DNA of 64,000 nucleotides from positions 246,447 to 310,446 of the forward strand of contig MPNW01000168.1 in NCBI GenBank assembly GCA_011800805.1, in the 5' to 3' direction. The translations under genes were made by a program, and so were the position numbers. The notes beneath the pieces are model-generated. The model saw only the letters and a program-made list of their open reading frames with translations. It was not told where the DNA came from and did not search any database. Numbering within the stretch: the first letter of the stretch is position 1; every line of letters begins with the position of its first letter. Positions 13,501 through 24,260 of this stretch are shown one piece after another. This DNA is from Hirudo medicinalis (taxonomy: Eukaryota > Annelida > Clitellata > Hirudinida > Hirudinidae).

Positions 13501-14220
13501 GTTATGTTATGTTATGTTATGCTATGCTATGCTATGCTATGCTATGCTATGCTATGTTATGTTATGTTATGTTATGTTATGTTATGTTACGTTACGTTAT
13601 ATTATATATTATCCATGAACACACTCCAGTCCAGCCAGGTTGCACAGTGATCTGAAGACATTTCTATCACCAAAATCTTGTACAACAGTGATCTTGAATG
13701 CCCAGTTGTAAGGTGCACTGCTCTAATCTAACTCTGGGGGAATGACTGAAATTCACTTGAATTTAAAATATTTGATTATTTTTGAAAACTGTGTTAGAGA
13801 CACCTTCAGACTAAAATTTAACAGTTGCATGACAAACTGATATGTTTTATCTGTTATGATATGTTTTATTTATGGAATTTACGAGAAATATCTTAAAATT
13901 ACTTGTATTCACAAACAATTCAGGTTTGGTTTCAAAATGCTCGAGCTAAATTCAGAAGAAACGTGATGAAGCAAGACCTGGAAAGGAGTGAAGACGTCCT
14001 CTCCTGCAGGGACGACGGACCCTCTTCCATCACTGATAAGAGCCACACTTCCTCGGAATCCCCTCAGGGTTCTGGGGTGAACAGGTCAACCCTGAAGGGT
14101 CTCAAGTCTCCTAGTCTGTCGGATGTTTCCACTCCATCACTGGGTCATCAGCACCAATTTGACGAGGAGGATAGCTCGTCTGCCCTCACGGATTTGGCGC
14201 GTGGCTTCCTGAATTCATAA
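5954..14220 (+). CDS. LHX2/9: LIM-homeodomain transcription factor, LHX2/LHX9 (apterous) class
   Basis: Nuclear DNA-binding regulator. In other animals this class patterns brain, eye or limb/wing and specifies neurons. Visible coding exons are 5954-6237, 11743-12206, 12480-12730 and 13924-14220. All joins keep phase and give 431 codons, close to vertebrate LHX2 and LHX9 (about 400). LIM1 spans residues about 37-92, LIM2 about 98-152. A basic RPKRRK stretch sits before the homeodomain (about 287-346). The homeodomain carries FKHHQLRTMK, HNPDAKDLK and VWFQNARAKFRRN and is split before VWFQ, which I recall as the split in vertebrate LHX2/9. The start at 5954 is the first ATG after an in-frame TAA, but an acceptor-like AG near 5808 leaves room for a 5' exon. 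LIM1 has H-X4-C where H-X2-C is usual. AATAAA at 14350-14355 is a plausible poly(A) signal. Confidence 0.93.
6241..6540. repeat. 20-bp minisatellite starting at the LHX2/9 exon 1 donor
   Basis: About fifteen tandem copies of a 20-bp unit, TGTTTCAACAGATATTTGTG, with few variants (ACCAG or AACAAA in place of AACAG). The first unit overlaps the GTGAGT donor of the preceding exon at 6238. The three long overlapping frames over this region are simply repeat translation in three phases, possible because 20 is not a multiple of three and no stop occurs in the unit. Confidence 0.97.
6660..6890. repeat. TAC/AT-rich simple repeat inside LHX2/9 intron 1
   Basis: A (TAC)n run is followed by a mixed TAATA/ATTATTA tract of about 200 bases with many small palindromes of A and T only. 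No gene signal is seen. Confidence 0.8.
7079..7254 (-). mobile_element. tRNA-derived SINE-like element, copy 1
   Basis: This segment is clearly similar to 51698-51870 and, more weakly, to 24862-24955. Read on the minus strand it begins with an A-box-like TTGGTTGAGTGGG and has a B-box-like TGTTCGAAACCC (complement of 7178-7189), so it looks like a pol III-transcribed tRNA-derived head. A tail with the motif GCGCTATATAAATG follows. It lies in LHX2/9 intron 1. The family identity is inferred only from the copies in this window. Confidence 0.7.
7410..7461. repeat. (AC)n dinucleotide microsatellite
   Basis: About 25 AC repeats with two interruptions, lying in LHX2/9 intron 1. Confidence 0.95.
7749..7822. 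repeat. (GAAT)n followed by (GAGT)n
   Basis: A pure GAAT array passes into a pure GAGT array, so a single-base variant has spread along one half of the repeat. Confidence 0.95.
7960..8115. repeat. degenerate tandem repeat, unit roughly 35-45 bp
   Basis: Three to four diverged copies of a unit containing GTTGAAAGTTGAGGATGGGT followed by TTGAAAA. The region is intronic in LHX2/9 and shows no coding potential. Confidence 0.7.
9915..10586. repeat. (TAAA)n/(TAA)n tract interrupted by a 300-N gap
   Basis: TAAA repeats at about 9920-9970 pass into TAA repeats at about 9971-10040. Positions 10087-10386 are 300 consecutive N, a round-number scaffold gap. TAA repeats resume at 10387 and run to about 10575. 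The poly-Ile, poly-Tyr and poly-Asn frames reported across this tract are repeat and N artefacts. Confidence 0.97.
10796..10845. repeat. (ATC)n trinucleotide repeat
   Basis: An imperfect ATC tract in LHX2/9 intron 1. A poly-Asp frame on the minus strand is not supported by any flanking exon signal. Confidence 0.85.
13268..13602. repeat. ATGTT pentanucleotide array
   Basis: About 330 bases of ATGTT repeats in the intron that splits the homeobox of LHX2/9. A block of ATGCT variants lies near 13520-13552 and ACGTT variants near 13381-13390 and 13588-13597. A single N at 13394 marks an uncertain join. The long MLCY-type frames here are repeat translation. Confidence 0.97.
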
Positions 14221-16049
14221 GAAATTTAACTGCATAGAAACATATTGGGGTTATTTAAAAATATTTTTTGTGCTCTTGACTGAAGTTGATGAGAATTTCG
14301 TATTTAAACGTCGTAATGAAAGAGTAATTTGAAGCTCTGCTTGCACACAAATAAACCATATCCAAATCCAACCGACATTTTCAAAAAATGTGTTTTCAAC
14401 TTCAAGAAGTTATAGGAGAACTCTCAAAATTTCATTGCTCGAAAAAGTTTAGAGCAATTGCTGTAACAGCAAATTCCATGTAATTGAAAAACTTGTTTGG
14501 AGAATGAAAATATTGGCAAAGAATTCTTTGTTGATTGTTCAGCTTGTTATTCTCGCTTCAAAAAGTCATAATGAATTCGTACTTGCTTTGAAGAAATTAT
14601 AAATTTGGAGAAGCTCCAATGATTCACCCATTTACGAGCCAACGGGTGACTAGTGTCAGAATACTCCTCTACTCTATTATTATTATTATTATTGTTGTTG
14701 TTGTTGTTGTTATTATTATATTATTAGTAATGTATTATTACTGCATTATTGCTGTTATAACTATTCGTAAACTTCGTAAGAGTTCATTTAAGCTATTTAA
14801 TGTCGCATTTAACTCCAGAAAATCGTAACTTGAACGTTTAAAACTTCATCCGCATCTCGCTAAGAAATGTTAATATCAATTTTACGAATTTATTTCTATA
14901 AATTATTTTGACAAATAAATTACGGTTAAATTAGTAATTGAATCTCAGCATTTCTCAACAACGTTCAAAGCAGTGCTTGGTTTGAACGCCAAAGCTGTGC
15001 CTTCCCACCCCAGGTGTTGTTTATCTACAAATGCCTCAATACGAGGAGATGTTCCACTGAACTTCCTGCTAAATAAACCACGAAATAATTCGCAATTACC
15101 TATATTGGATGATTCCAGTCTATTATTATTACTAGGCTATTCTCAACCATATCGAAATGGTAAATTCTCACATTGGATGAGGACATATCAGAACTTTGAC
15201 TATTGAACAGTTGTAGATATTTATGCTGGAAGTCTAACAATTATACTCACAAAACAGCCGAGCATCAGTTAGTAACAAATAATACATTTATATATTTTAA
15301 ATTTTGCAATTGTTAGGAAATAAATTTTCTTTATACATTGTTGAATACGACAGCCCATTTTCTACTGCTATGTTTCTTGATCAGACTTTCTAGCTTTCTC
15401 CATCTGTATTTATAATTCAAAAGGACCTTTAATTGCTATCAACTTATTTTTATGGACATAATTATTCTTTTGGTTATAATCTCGCCTTCAATTTCAAGTA
15501 AGGAGAAGAAATTTTGCTCAACTTCTTCGAAATTTTCCCAAAATTAGCTGAAGACCCTGGTTTTGTAACGACAGTCTTGCAATTCCTTTACCCTTAAAAT
15601 TGACTGGAATAAATAGTCCCGTGCTTTACTATTGAAAGGAGGCCCTGAAATAGTTAAACACGAATCATCTCTTTAGAAATAAAAATCATATTTAAAAATT
15701 TGCATTTTTTTTATCACATTTCAAAATATTGTTCTTTGAGCTTATAGACATAACGACTTTTTTGTTTGTTTTTCTCCGATAGAGACATTGTGTTAATATT
15801 TATTAAATTAAATTTGTTTAAAAATTACAAATTGCATCTTACAAATAAAATTACTTGTTAATAATTAATTTAAAATAAAGAGCGGTTGCTGTCCTTTAGA
15901 CTTACCATTGCCATGGTGCCCGTCGTGATTTTAGAAGCTTGTGTTATGTTAACCTCTCTTTGCAAATATCTGATTTCTGCCAGAGATCTTTCCTACAACT
16001 TTTCAGCACTTTCATAATTTGATATTTTTGCTTTATTGCTAAACGATTG
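14221..16049. other. intergenic region between LHX2/9 and ZDHHC1-like genes
   Basis: It contains the 3' UTR of LHX2/9 with AATAAA at 14350-14355, a short TTA/TTG repeat near 14677-14722, and AT-rich sequence. I see no convincing exon, RNA gene or promoter motif. Confidence 0.55.
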
Positions 16050-17493
16050 ATGGAAGTTTTCGTCAAACAAATAAATTACGCAGATGAAAGCGAAAAAACT
16101 TTCAGACGAATTAATGGCTGGTCCTGGCCACTTCATCCATTTCAAATTATTTCATGGTTTGTAATTTTGTATTTAACTCTGTACTTTTACTTAACATGTA
16201 TCCCCTCACTTGTAAAAAGACTTCAATTCGTGAATTATGCCGTATCCTTTGCATAAAATGAAGCCGAATGAATTCAAGCAGAAGTTAAACGAAGCAGTTT
16301 ATCCTTAAACAGAAAAATTTAGATTTTTAGCATAATTTTGATTGTGAACATAATTTTCCAAGTTATTGTTGTTTCTGTTGATCCTGCTGATGAAAATGTT
16401 GCTTTTAAATTCAAATCAAAATCTGCAAAGCCATCAGTATTTGATAAAAATCTTCATAGAAACGTTATTGAAAATTTCTGGTGCAACATTTGTGAAGTAG
16501 AGGTGTAAGTGCTTTATTATTCTTTCTCAAGTTTAGTTGAATAAATATTAATTAAATATTTACTTTTAGATCTCCAGGTTCTAAACATTGTGGTGCTTGC
16601 AACAAATGCATAGCCAAGTTTGACCACCACTGCAAATGGTTGAACAATTGCATTGGAGCTCAGAATTACAGGTCCTTCATTTGGACCCTCGCATCTACAG
16701 TATTGGCCTGCTTGTGGATGGCAGCTTTTTTGTGCTTAGAATTTGTTTCTTACTTCACTGACCAAAAAGAGGGAACATATTTGAAGCCTTATTCGAGTTA
16801 GGGCATCTTGATTGATTAATTTCCACATTTAACATGACAATCTGACAATTTCTAAATTACTTTAATTTGTTAATCAATTAACCTGGTTCCAGTGCAAGTT
16901 GAGGAAATAAAACTGAATTCATCTTGCTTCAATGGGACTTCTTCCAACAGAACATACGATCATGCTTGCTTTCCTGGTAAATGAATTGCTTCCTAGTTTA
17001 ACCATCAATTAAATGTTACTTCAACAAAATAAATTTGGGTTTATGATTTAAGGTTTAAAATTTCTTTTAGTTTTCAAGGTGTTTTACATCGAAGCTGCAG
17101 GTGTTGTTTGGATGACGACAGTGGTGTTGAGTGTTGTTCTGTGTCTTGTTACAGCCTCTTTGATCATTCATTTGCTTGGGTTTCACATCTTTCTGAGTGA
17201 GAAGCTTGTCAACAATTTAACCTCTGAGCTGTCGTTATTGCTAATTATTTTATTTTCCAGCACATCGAGGGATGACGACCTACGATTACATCACTCGACG
17301 AAGATTCGAACGAGAAGCGAACGAACGGCAAGTCTCCAGCATCAGCAACAGTCAAACATCTCTTGATTTTAGCAAATTCTTCCACAATTTTAAGGTGCGT
17401 ACCTCTTTGAACTTACCAAAATTTGACTTTCTGATGTAAAAATTTATATTTCAAAAGAATAACAAGATAACTCCAGTGAATGACAACTTGTGA
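16050..17493 (+). CDS. ZDHHC1: palmitoyltransferase, ZDHHC1/ZDHHC11 class
   Basis: Integral membrane S-acyltransferase that adds palmitate to cysteines; in vertebrates ZDHHC1 acts at ER/endomembranes and has been linked to STING signalling. Exons are 16050-16241, 16323-16504, 16570-16796, 16893-16976, 17071-17196, 17261-17394 and 17458-17493. They join in one frame of 326 codons. Family marks are [12 protein letters not shown] before TM1, SVDPADENV, the cysteine-rich domain with [17 protein letters not shown] and the catalytic [13 protein letters not shown], then GFHIFL and TTYDYITRR after TM4. The protein ends soon after that motif, so it lacks the long C-terminal tail of the vertebrate enzyme (about 485 residues). 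Intron 1 has U12-type signals. An upstream 5' exon is possible because the first ATG lies only 22 codons before NGWSW. Confidence 0.93.
16242..16322 (+). other. probable U12-type (minor spliceosome) intron 1 of the ZDHHC1-like gene
   Basis: The donor reads GTATCCTTT, which equals the U12 5' splice-site consensus. A branch-site-like TCCTTAAAC lies at 16302-16310, about a dozen bases before the AG at 16321-16322. This choice of acceptor keeps phase 0 across the join. The downstream AG at 16329-16330 would break the frame, and the upstream AG at 16311-16312 leads to an in-frame stop. Confidence 0.8.
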
Positions 17494-20400
17494 GTTACTA
17501 TTTTTTATTGTAGAATTTTGGATTTTGGATTAAACATCAAAGCATTTCCTTTCAGCCGCATCAGTTCTCATGACATGTGGATTGACTTTGAATCCTTTGT
17601 AATTTCTACGGTGGGTGCCTCTAATTCCTCTTGGATTCGTGATCTCAAATTTCTCAATATTTTTCAGAATAATTTATTTTTTTCCAAAGTCCCGAAAGTC
17701 ATGAATTCTTGAATTGACATTAAAACTCGTTCTTAGATTTATTTATTAATTTGAAATGTTTCCCAAATCACCTGTTAGTTAGTGAAATCGAGTCGTTCGT
17801 TGAACCCGTGAGATGTCGGAGCCTAACTTATCGTAATTCATTGTAATTTATTGTAATTTATCGTAATTTATCGTAATTTATTTATTTGCTCGAGACTCCC
17901 CGACAGTTGCGAGCGCTTGAGTTTTGTGAAACATTTTTATGGCATTTGTGGCCTTGCAAGAAGGTAGGGTGACTTGGTGAATCACTTGAGTTGTTTTTAT
18001 TTTATTTCGATGATTTAATGGAAAATGTCTCAAAAGAGGGAGAAATTGCTCGAGGAAATGTCTGGAGTCCCAGAAAATTGCCTCGTCGGTGTTTGTCGAA
18101 GGTTAAAAATGATGAATAGTTCTTGCCAAATTATTTGAACATTATTACGTTACTGAATGAAATCGAATGACATGGAAAGAATTTGTCGCAACTTAAAAAT
18201 ACTTTTTGTTTGGAAATGTTTTACTTTTAATAAACAGAATAAAGTTTTATGTTTTCAATATGAAAGGTTTATCATATTTTAACACTGGTGAAGCTGTTTT
18301 ATGTGTGGCCTGCTATTTTTGTTAATGTGTTGTTATGTGGTTGTTGCTTAATAGCTTAATGGCTGCCTGAGTGGTGTTATGCAACTGGAATCAATTTCTA
18401 ACATTCTACAGGTTTGTGAGTCAAAGAGTGTTGTTTCATGTCCATCAACTCACAAAGAGCAAACGTTCTTTGAATATTTGAGTATTTTGGGAAAATCGTG
18501 GTACATATAGAACAGTTAATCCAATTTGATCCTGATTGGTTATATTTGTTCCAAATAATTGAATGAACGTCTCACATTCTGTTATGAATTACATTAAATA
18601 ATTAGTAATTATTTACGGGATTATGAAATGCATAAATCTGTCACGAGGTAAATTAGTCTCACACGCCTGATAAAAAGATGACAAATGACTGGGTACGAAC
18701 CGTGGTTTTCGCTGTTGACAACCAAAGGAAGTAAAACAAATTATATAATAATAGTAATTTTCAGGAATATTATTCATCAACGAACAGGGCATTGATTTTC
18801 AGTAAAGAAAAGCATAAATGTCAATGAAGTCAGTAATTCTAATATGAAATATTTTATATTTAAAATAGTTTTATTCCGCCGTTTAACATCGTTATGTTTT
18901 GTTCGCATTTTGGACTCCAATTTATTTAATGTTCTGTTTTGTGCTTGAAACTCCATTGAAGATCGAGAAGATGACCTTCAAAACAGCAACTTGAAATATG
19001 GTAAAGCAGTGGTTTGTATAGAATTTTGCCATGTGGGTGACAAAAATTGAGGGTTAACCAAGAGCCATTGGTGCATGAACCCCTTGGCTACAGGCTTCAC
19101 CAAGGACGGCAAGTCAATGCCTTTTCTTAGCTAAAGTGAAATGGAACTTCTTATTCGTAACCATTTATAAACATCAGGAGTGGCAACACTTTCTCAGGGG
19201 ATGCCGAAATAGATTACAAATCATCTCACCAAGGCAATAACACTTGGATTTTAGTTTACTGATTGCTTGAATGTGGTGGGGTCCTGAAAGAGTTGAGGAG
19301 GGTAAATAAATCCCTGAGGTAAAGTCGAGTGGTTAAATTAAATTTTATGATTAACTTGAAATCGTTTATATTTGATTTGACGAGAAATATCGGCAATTGT
19401 GCTGTCGGTAAGGTGGCAACGTTGTTGTTCCAAAAAAGTAACAACAGGATTTGACATTTTGTGTCCATGCGACTGTTGCCCTAGTGATGACTCAATGCGT
19501 CATAAGCACCTTAAGATTAATTAAGATGCAAATTTGACGTTGTAATACGATGTGAATAAACATTATGCGATTAATGTACTTACTCGAAATGGCCTCAGAA
19601 TTCATAAGAATGACTACAATAACTCATTTTTATGGTGCCTCGGGGAAGCGCCAATGATCCCGAAGTTAAGCCAGCTTCTCGAGCGCCCTGAAATACTCTG
19701 GAGCTGTCGGAAGTGATGTCAGGAAGTCAATCGAAGATTACAATAAATCTATTTGAATTAGTTAGCATCCTTTCAGTTGTTTAACTAATGATTCGGAAAT
19801 ATTAAAATTTAATGAGCACAATTATTAATAAATAATAAATTAATAAATAAGCACTTGTAAGCAATTTCAATAAAATATTTTTAAAATAAAAGTTGTCAGG
19901 ATTCGTTGACTGATTGATGATGATGGAAGAAATGAATGAAAAATAATAGAACCAACGTCTTCCTCGTCATCGCCATGTGTGGCAGATTGAATATCATAAA
20001 TCAGCACTCGCGCTCCCTTAATTAAAAACATTTACCTAACAAAATGCTGTACTTAGGCAAAAGGATGGAGTGGTAAATTGCAAATTTATGATAACTATTA
20101 AAAAATTATTAATATATTTTAAATAATTTATTTATTAAAAACAGATAATTTATTTATTTAACTATTTTTTAAGGAAATGAAGACGAAAATTCGAAAGTGA
20201 TCCTAACATTATGGAATGATCTCAAGTCACTTAGCAGACGATAAATAGATGATTCTTTTGAATTCCTGCCACATTTTACGACAACTTACGTGACTGAGTG
20301 CGTTAATCTGCAGAGAACCTCTGCTTTGATTTTTAAAGTGATTTTAAAGTGACTTTATTCTAATTAAAAAAAAAAAGAAAAATAAGAAAGTCGCGTGTTT

Positions 20401-23152
20401 TTTAAAACCTGAAAAAAAGAAAGGGGACACTTCCTCTAAAATGCCGACAAGAAATTGAATTTCTGGCTTCCATCATGAAGCTTTCAATTCGACAAGAGAC
20501 ACGCTGGAATTTGAGGAGAGTGAACAAGTAAATAACAGTGACGTCACAGTCATTAATTTGGCGCTTAATTTGCATGCGGGTGAGGTGCGCTTGCTCTCAA
20601 AAGCTGAGCAGGTGTCCTCAGTGCACGCTTGACTGACGTTGGTGCTTCTGAGATTTCACTGAGGTGGATAACGACCTCGTGAGTTTCTTAAATGTTGAAT
20701 TAATATATTAATTATTCACTTTTAAAATAAAACTTTAATCCATTAATTGATCATTTTAAAACTTTTTATAATTTATTTCATGTATTATTTAAAAAATACC
20801 TATAAAACATTTTGATTAGTTTTTATTTTCATTCATCTTACTGCAGATTAAATTTAGATCCTTTTCAATGAATTATTTTAAACATTTCGTCATTTTATGA
20901 AATAATTCATTCTGTGAAATATTTCATTTTATGGCATATTTATTTAAATGTTTTTCTAAAAATTCGCAAGTCCTCTGCAAGTCATAATCTAATCAAATAT
21001 TACAATGTAAAGACTCAATATTTTCATTTAAAGTATATTAAAGTAAGCTCACCGTCACGAGGAGATTGCTTTTTCAACTAAACGCTTGCGCTGTTTTAAA
21101 AATATAAAAATTACAAAAATTTTCTTAATTTAACATTACGGTAAATAATTTGTAAGTGATCAATTAATTTACTAATATTTACGTTCTCCTTGATTGAATG
21201 AATTGAGGATAATCGCAATCATCATCGGGGTGCAAAAATTTGGTTTCGAAAGAGAATTATTCGCTTTCGATGCAACCACAATCAGCAACAATTGAGTTCC
21301 TTTCGAGAGGAAATTGCCTTTTCGATGGCAACCGGTCTCATGTCTCATCAACTCGTGGTTTCCTATCACATTGTCCTCACAATGTCTTTCATTAACAAAT
21401 CGTAATTCATTTAAAAGATTTAATTCATTCACAACTTAATGAAATTCATTCACAAGCAATTGTTGGAATTGCTATAAAGACATTTACTACTTCTCTGTGC
21501 AAGACATCTCATTACGTTGTCAGGTTGTCATATTGTCATGTTGTCATGTTGTCATGTTGTGAGTGAGTTTCCTTATTGAGAAGAACCGATGTCCTTCAGG
21601 ACAGGGAGAGTTTATTAGCCTAATTTCTTTCCTTCTTTCCAATGTTCCGATTTGTTGGAAAATAATTTATTGATCACTTTATTTATTTGTGCCTTTTATA
21701 TTTTCTGTAGAATATCGTTTCATATATTTTATATATTTCATATATTTCATCTTTTACCAACAATTGTTGCCTGTTCCGTGATTACGTTCAAGAAGTTGCT
21801 ACTTCAACTCGAGATGCCACTGCTTCCTAAACTTCACAAACATAAACAAACATAAATACAAACACAAACGTAAATACAAACAAAAACATAAACATAAATA
21901 CAAACACAAACACAAATGTAAATACAAACGCAAACACAAATATAATTATAAACATAAACATAAAAATATATTGAATGCGATTCTTTTTACAACATATTAC
22001 AATATTGGCTTTAATAAGTTGATGTAATACAAAACAGTATGGCTAATAATAACTTTCTTAGTAAAATTCTTAAAAATCTTTAACTCATTAGAAGGCTGAC
22101 GTCATCAAACCTTCTTCAAAGGTGAAATGATCTCAACTGAAGAGATATGCCTTCGGTGACTCATCATTTATCAACTAATTGGCCATCGTGGCCTGGAATT
22201 ATGTTATATTTTAATGATTTCATGCCGTTGTTTCGTTAGCCGGTAATTTCATCATCGTCATCATCACCGTCGAATTGTATTATTTTGTATTGTTGTATAT
22301 ATTGTATTATTGTAATGTGTTGTATTATTTCAGTGTATTGTTATCTATATTAACTTAATATTAAGTTAATTTAATGTACACCTGTTTATTATTATTATTA
22401 TTATTATTACCACGTGAAAGATTTTGATAAAATCTCGACTTTTAAAGAAGGCACACATTTATTTAAGAAAAAACCAACAATTATCAACAAATTTCTTTGT
22501 TCAAAAAGTTTGTTGGTGCAAAAATCCTTGAAAAGAACAGCAGGAAGAAGTTTCCAACGTTTGAAGGACCGCAATTTCTGACGCATTCAAGGAATTTGTT
22601 TTGAAATCTTTCTTTTGGATCTTTTCAATCCCAAGATTTAAAAACGCTTTTCCAGGTTTTAAATATTAATTAAATAAAAACAGTTTATTTAATAATTGAA
22701 TATTGAATAATTTTAATTAATAACAACCGTCGTATATATAATTTAAATATATTTTACCTATTCATTATGTTATTTAATGTCAAAAAGTAAAAACTGTTGA
22801 ATGACAAATTGTGAGAGATTTACAATATTTTAAACTCAAAACCATTGAAAACAATAATAATAGAATTTGAAGAAATTATTGAAAGTCGTTAAATGTCCTC
22901 AATTTAATGTTTAAATGTCTTCAATTTAATGTTTAAATGTCTTAAATTTAATGTTTCAGAATTGGATTGAAATATAAAAAAGAATGTGAACGAAAACTGA
23001 AGTACTCAAATTGAGTTGTCTCAAGTAGATTTAAATAATTTACAAGAAATACAATTTCCCCTCGCATGTAATCTAATCTTTATTTTAATTCTTATTTATT
23101 TACATTAAAATACATTTATGAGGAGGTGTTTAGATAAATAATTTATTATCTT
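17494..23152. other. gene-poor AT-rich interval
   Basis: No exon chain or domain was recognised. An 11-base tandem repeat with TCGTAATTTAT lies at about 17825-17882. A hexanucleotide-like AAACATAAATACAAAC repeat is at 21836-21962, a TTA run at 22388-22408, and a 23-base triplicate containing AATTTAATGTTTAAATGTC at about 22905-22962. A 5S-like fragment at 19650-19725 is listed separately. Confidence 0.55.
19650..19725 (+). other. possible 5S rRNA-like fragment
   Basis: The segment contains TGATCCCGAAGTTAAGC, close to the TGATCTCGGAAGCTAAGC block (box A region) of animal 5S rRNA. About 25 bases on is TACTCTGGAG, where 5S has TACTTGGATG. The rest does not align well and the expected 5' end is missing. 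At best this is a decayed 5S or SINE3-type remnant; chance similarity is possible. Confidence 0.25.
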
Positions 23153-23407
23153 ATACAGTCTTGACGGAAACCATGAGGACACCCCATTATTTCGTGATAA
23201 CTCGCTAAACCAAAATTTGATTGTGGAGAAATTTTAGTATGTTGTGTAATTATATATTTGTGATTATCTCTTAAATTTTNATACAGTCTTGACGGAAACC
23301 ATGAGGACACCCCATTATTTCGTGATAACTCGCTAAACCAAAATTTGATTGTGGAGAAATTTTAGTATGTTGTGTAATTATATATTTGTGATTATCTCTT
23401 AAATTTT
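23153..23407. repeat. exact 127-bp direct duplication around N23280
   Basis: Bases 23153-23279 and 23281-23407 are identical as read, separated by one N. They cover the end of the mariner element. The length equals that of the second duplication at 24006-24260, which points to a k=127 assembly overlap that was not merged. Confidence 0.9.
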
Positions 23408-24005
23408 CGTCAAGTTATTTTGGCGCATTAATTTAAAAAATCAGAAAACTTGATTTCGAGGCGTCCAATAACCATGAAAGACACTTTCAAAAGTCATCGT
23501 AAATGACTAAAATCTCGCGAAAAATAAGAAAAAAATTTATTAATAAGAAATAAAGTTTCCTTTATTTTCAATAACTTTGAAACATCTGTTATACATTGAT
23601 TTTATTAAGGTTTTTACGAATTTTCCATCCAGTTCATCCCAGGCATTCCTAATGGCGTTTTCCAGGTCAGATTTGGAGTGGAACTGTCTTCCATTGTAAA
23701 CCAGTCTTGACAACATTCCCCAGACGTTTACTGTAGGATTTAAGTCTGGGAACTGGCTGGCCAACTCATAACTTTCAAATTTCTGTTCTGAAAAATGTCT
23801 TCGTCAACTTGGAAGTATGGATCGGGGCATTATCTTGCTGGAAAATAAAAATGTTTCCATAATAAGCTTTCATAAAAGGCAGGAGATGATCTTCTAATAC
23901 TTTGATGTAATTTGCTAAAGACTCTCCCATCCAGAAAGGCCAATTCAGTTAATCCTTCACTGGAAATTCCTCCTCAGATCATCACCGATCCTGCTCCATG
24001 ATTTC

Positions 24006-24260
24006 GAATAAAAAATGCTTCTTTTTCTAGCCTGAAGTCATGCCAGTAGAACTGATGACCATCAGGTCCATCCAGTATAAATTTCTTCTCATCTGAAAAA
24101 ATGATATTGCCCCAGCCATCTCTGTTGGACAGNGAATAAAAAATGCTTCTTTTTCTAGCCTGAAGTCATGCCAGTAGAACTGATGACCATCAGGTCCATC
24201 CAGTATAAATTTCTTCTCATCTGAAAAAATGATATTGCCCCAGCCATCTCTGTTGGACAG
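24006..24260. repeat. exact 127-bp direct duplication around N24133
   Basis: Bases 24006-24132 and 24134-24260 are identical as read, separated by one N, within the transposase region. It duplicates the SDEKKF catalytic segment. The doubled SDEKKF region in the conceptual translation is therefore probably not real. Confidence 0.9.

Noticed and set aside
13276..13650. Long frames of repeated MLCYV on the plus strand
   Set aside because: They are translations of the ATGTT pentanucleotide array in different phases; no flanking coding sequence or splice structure supports them.
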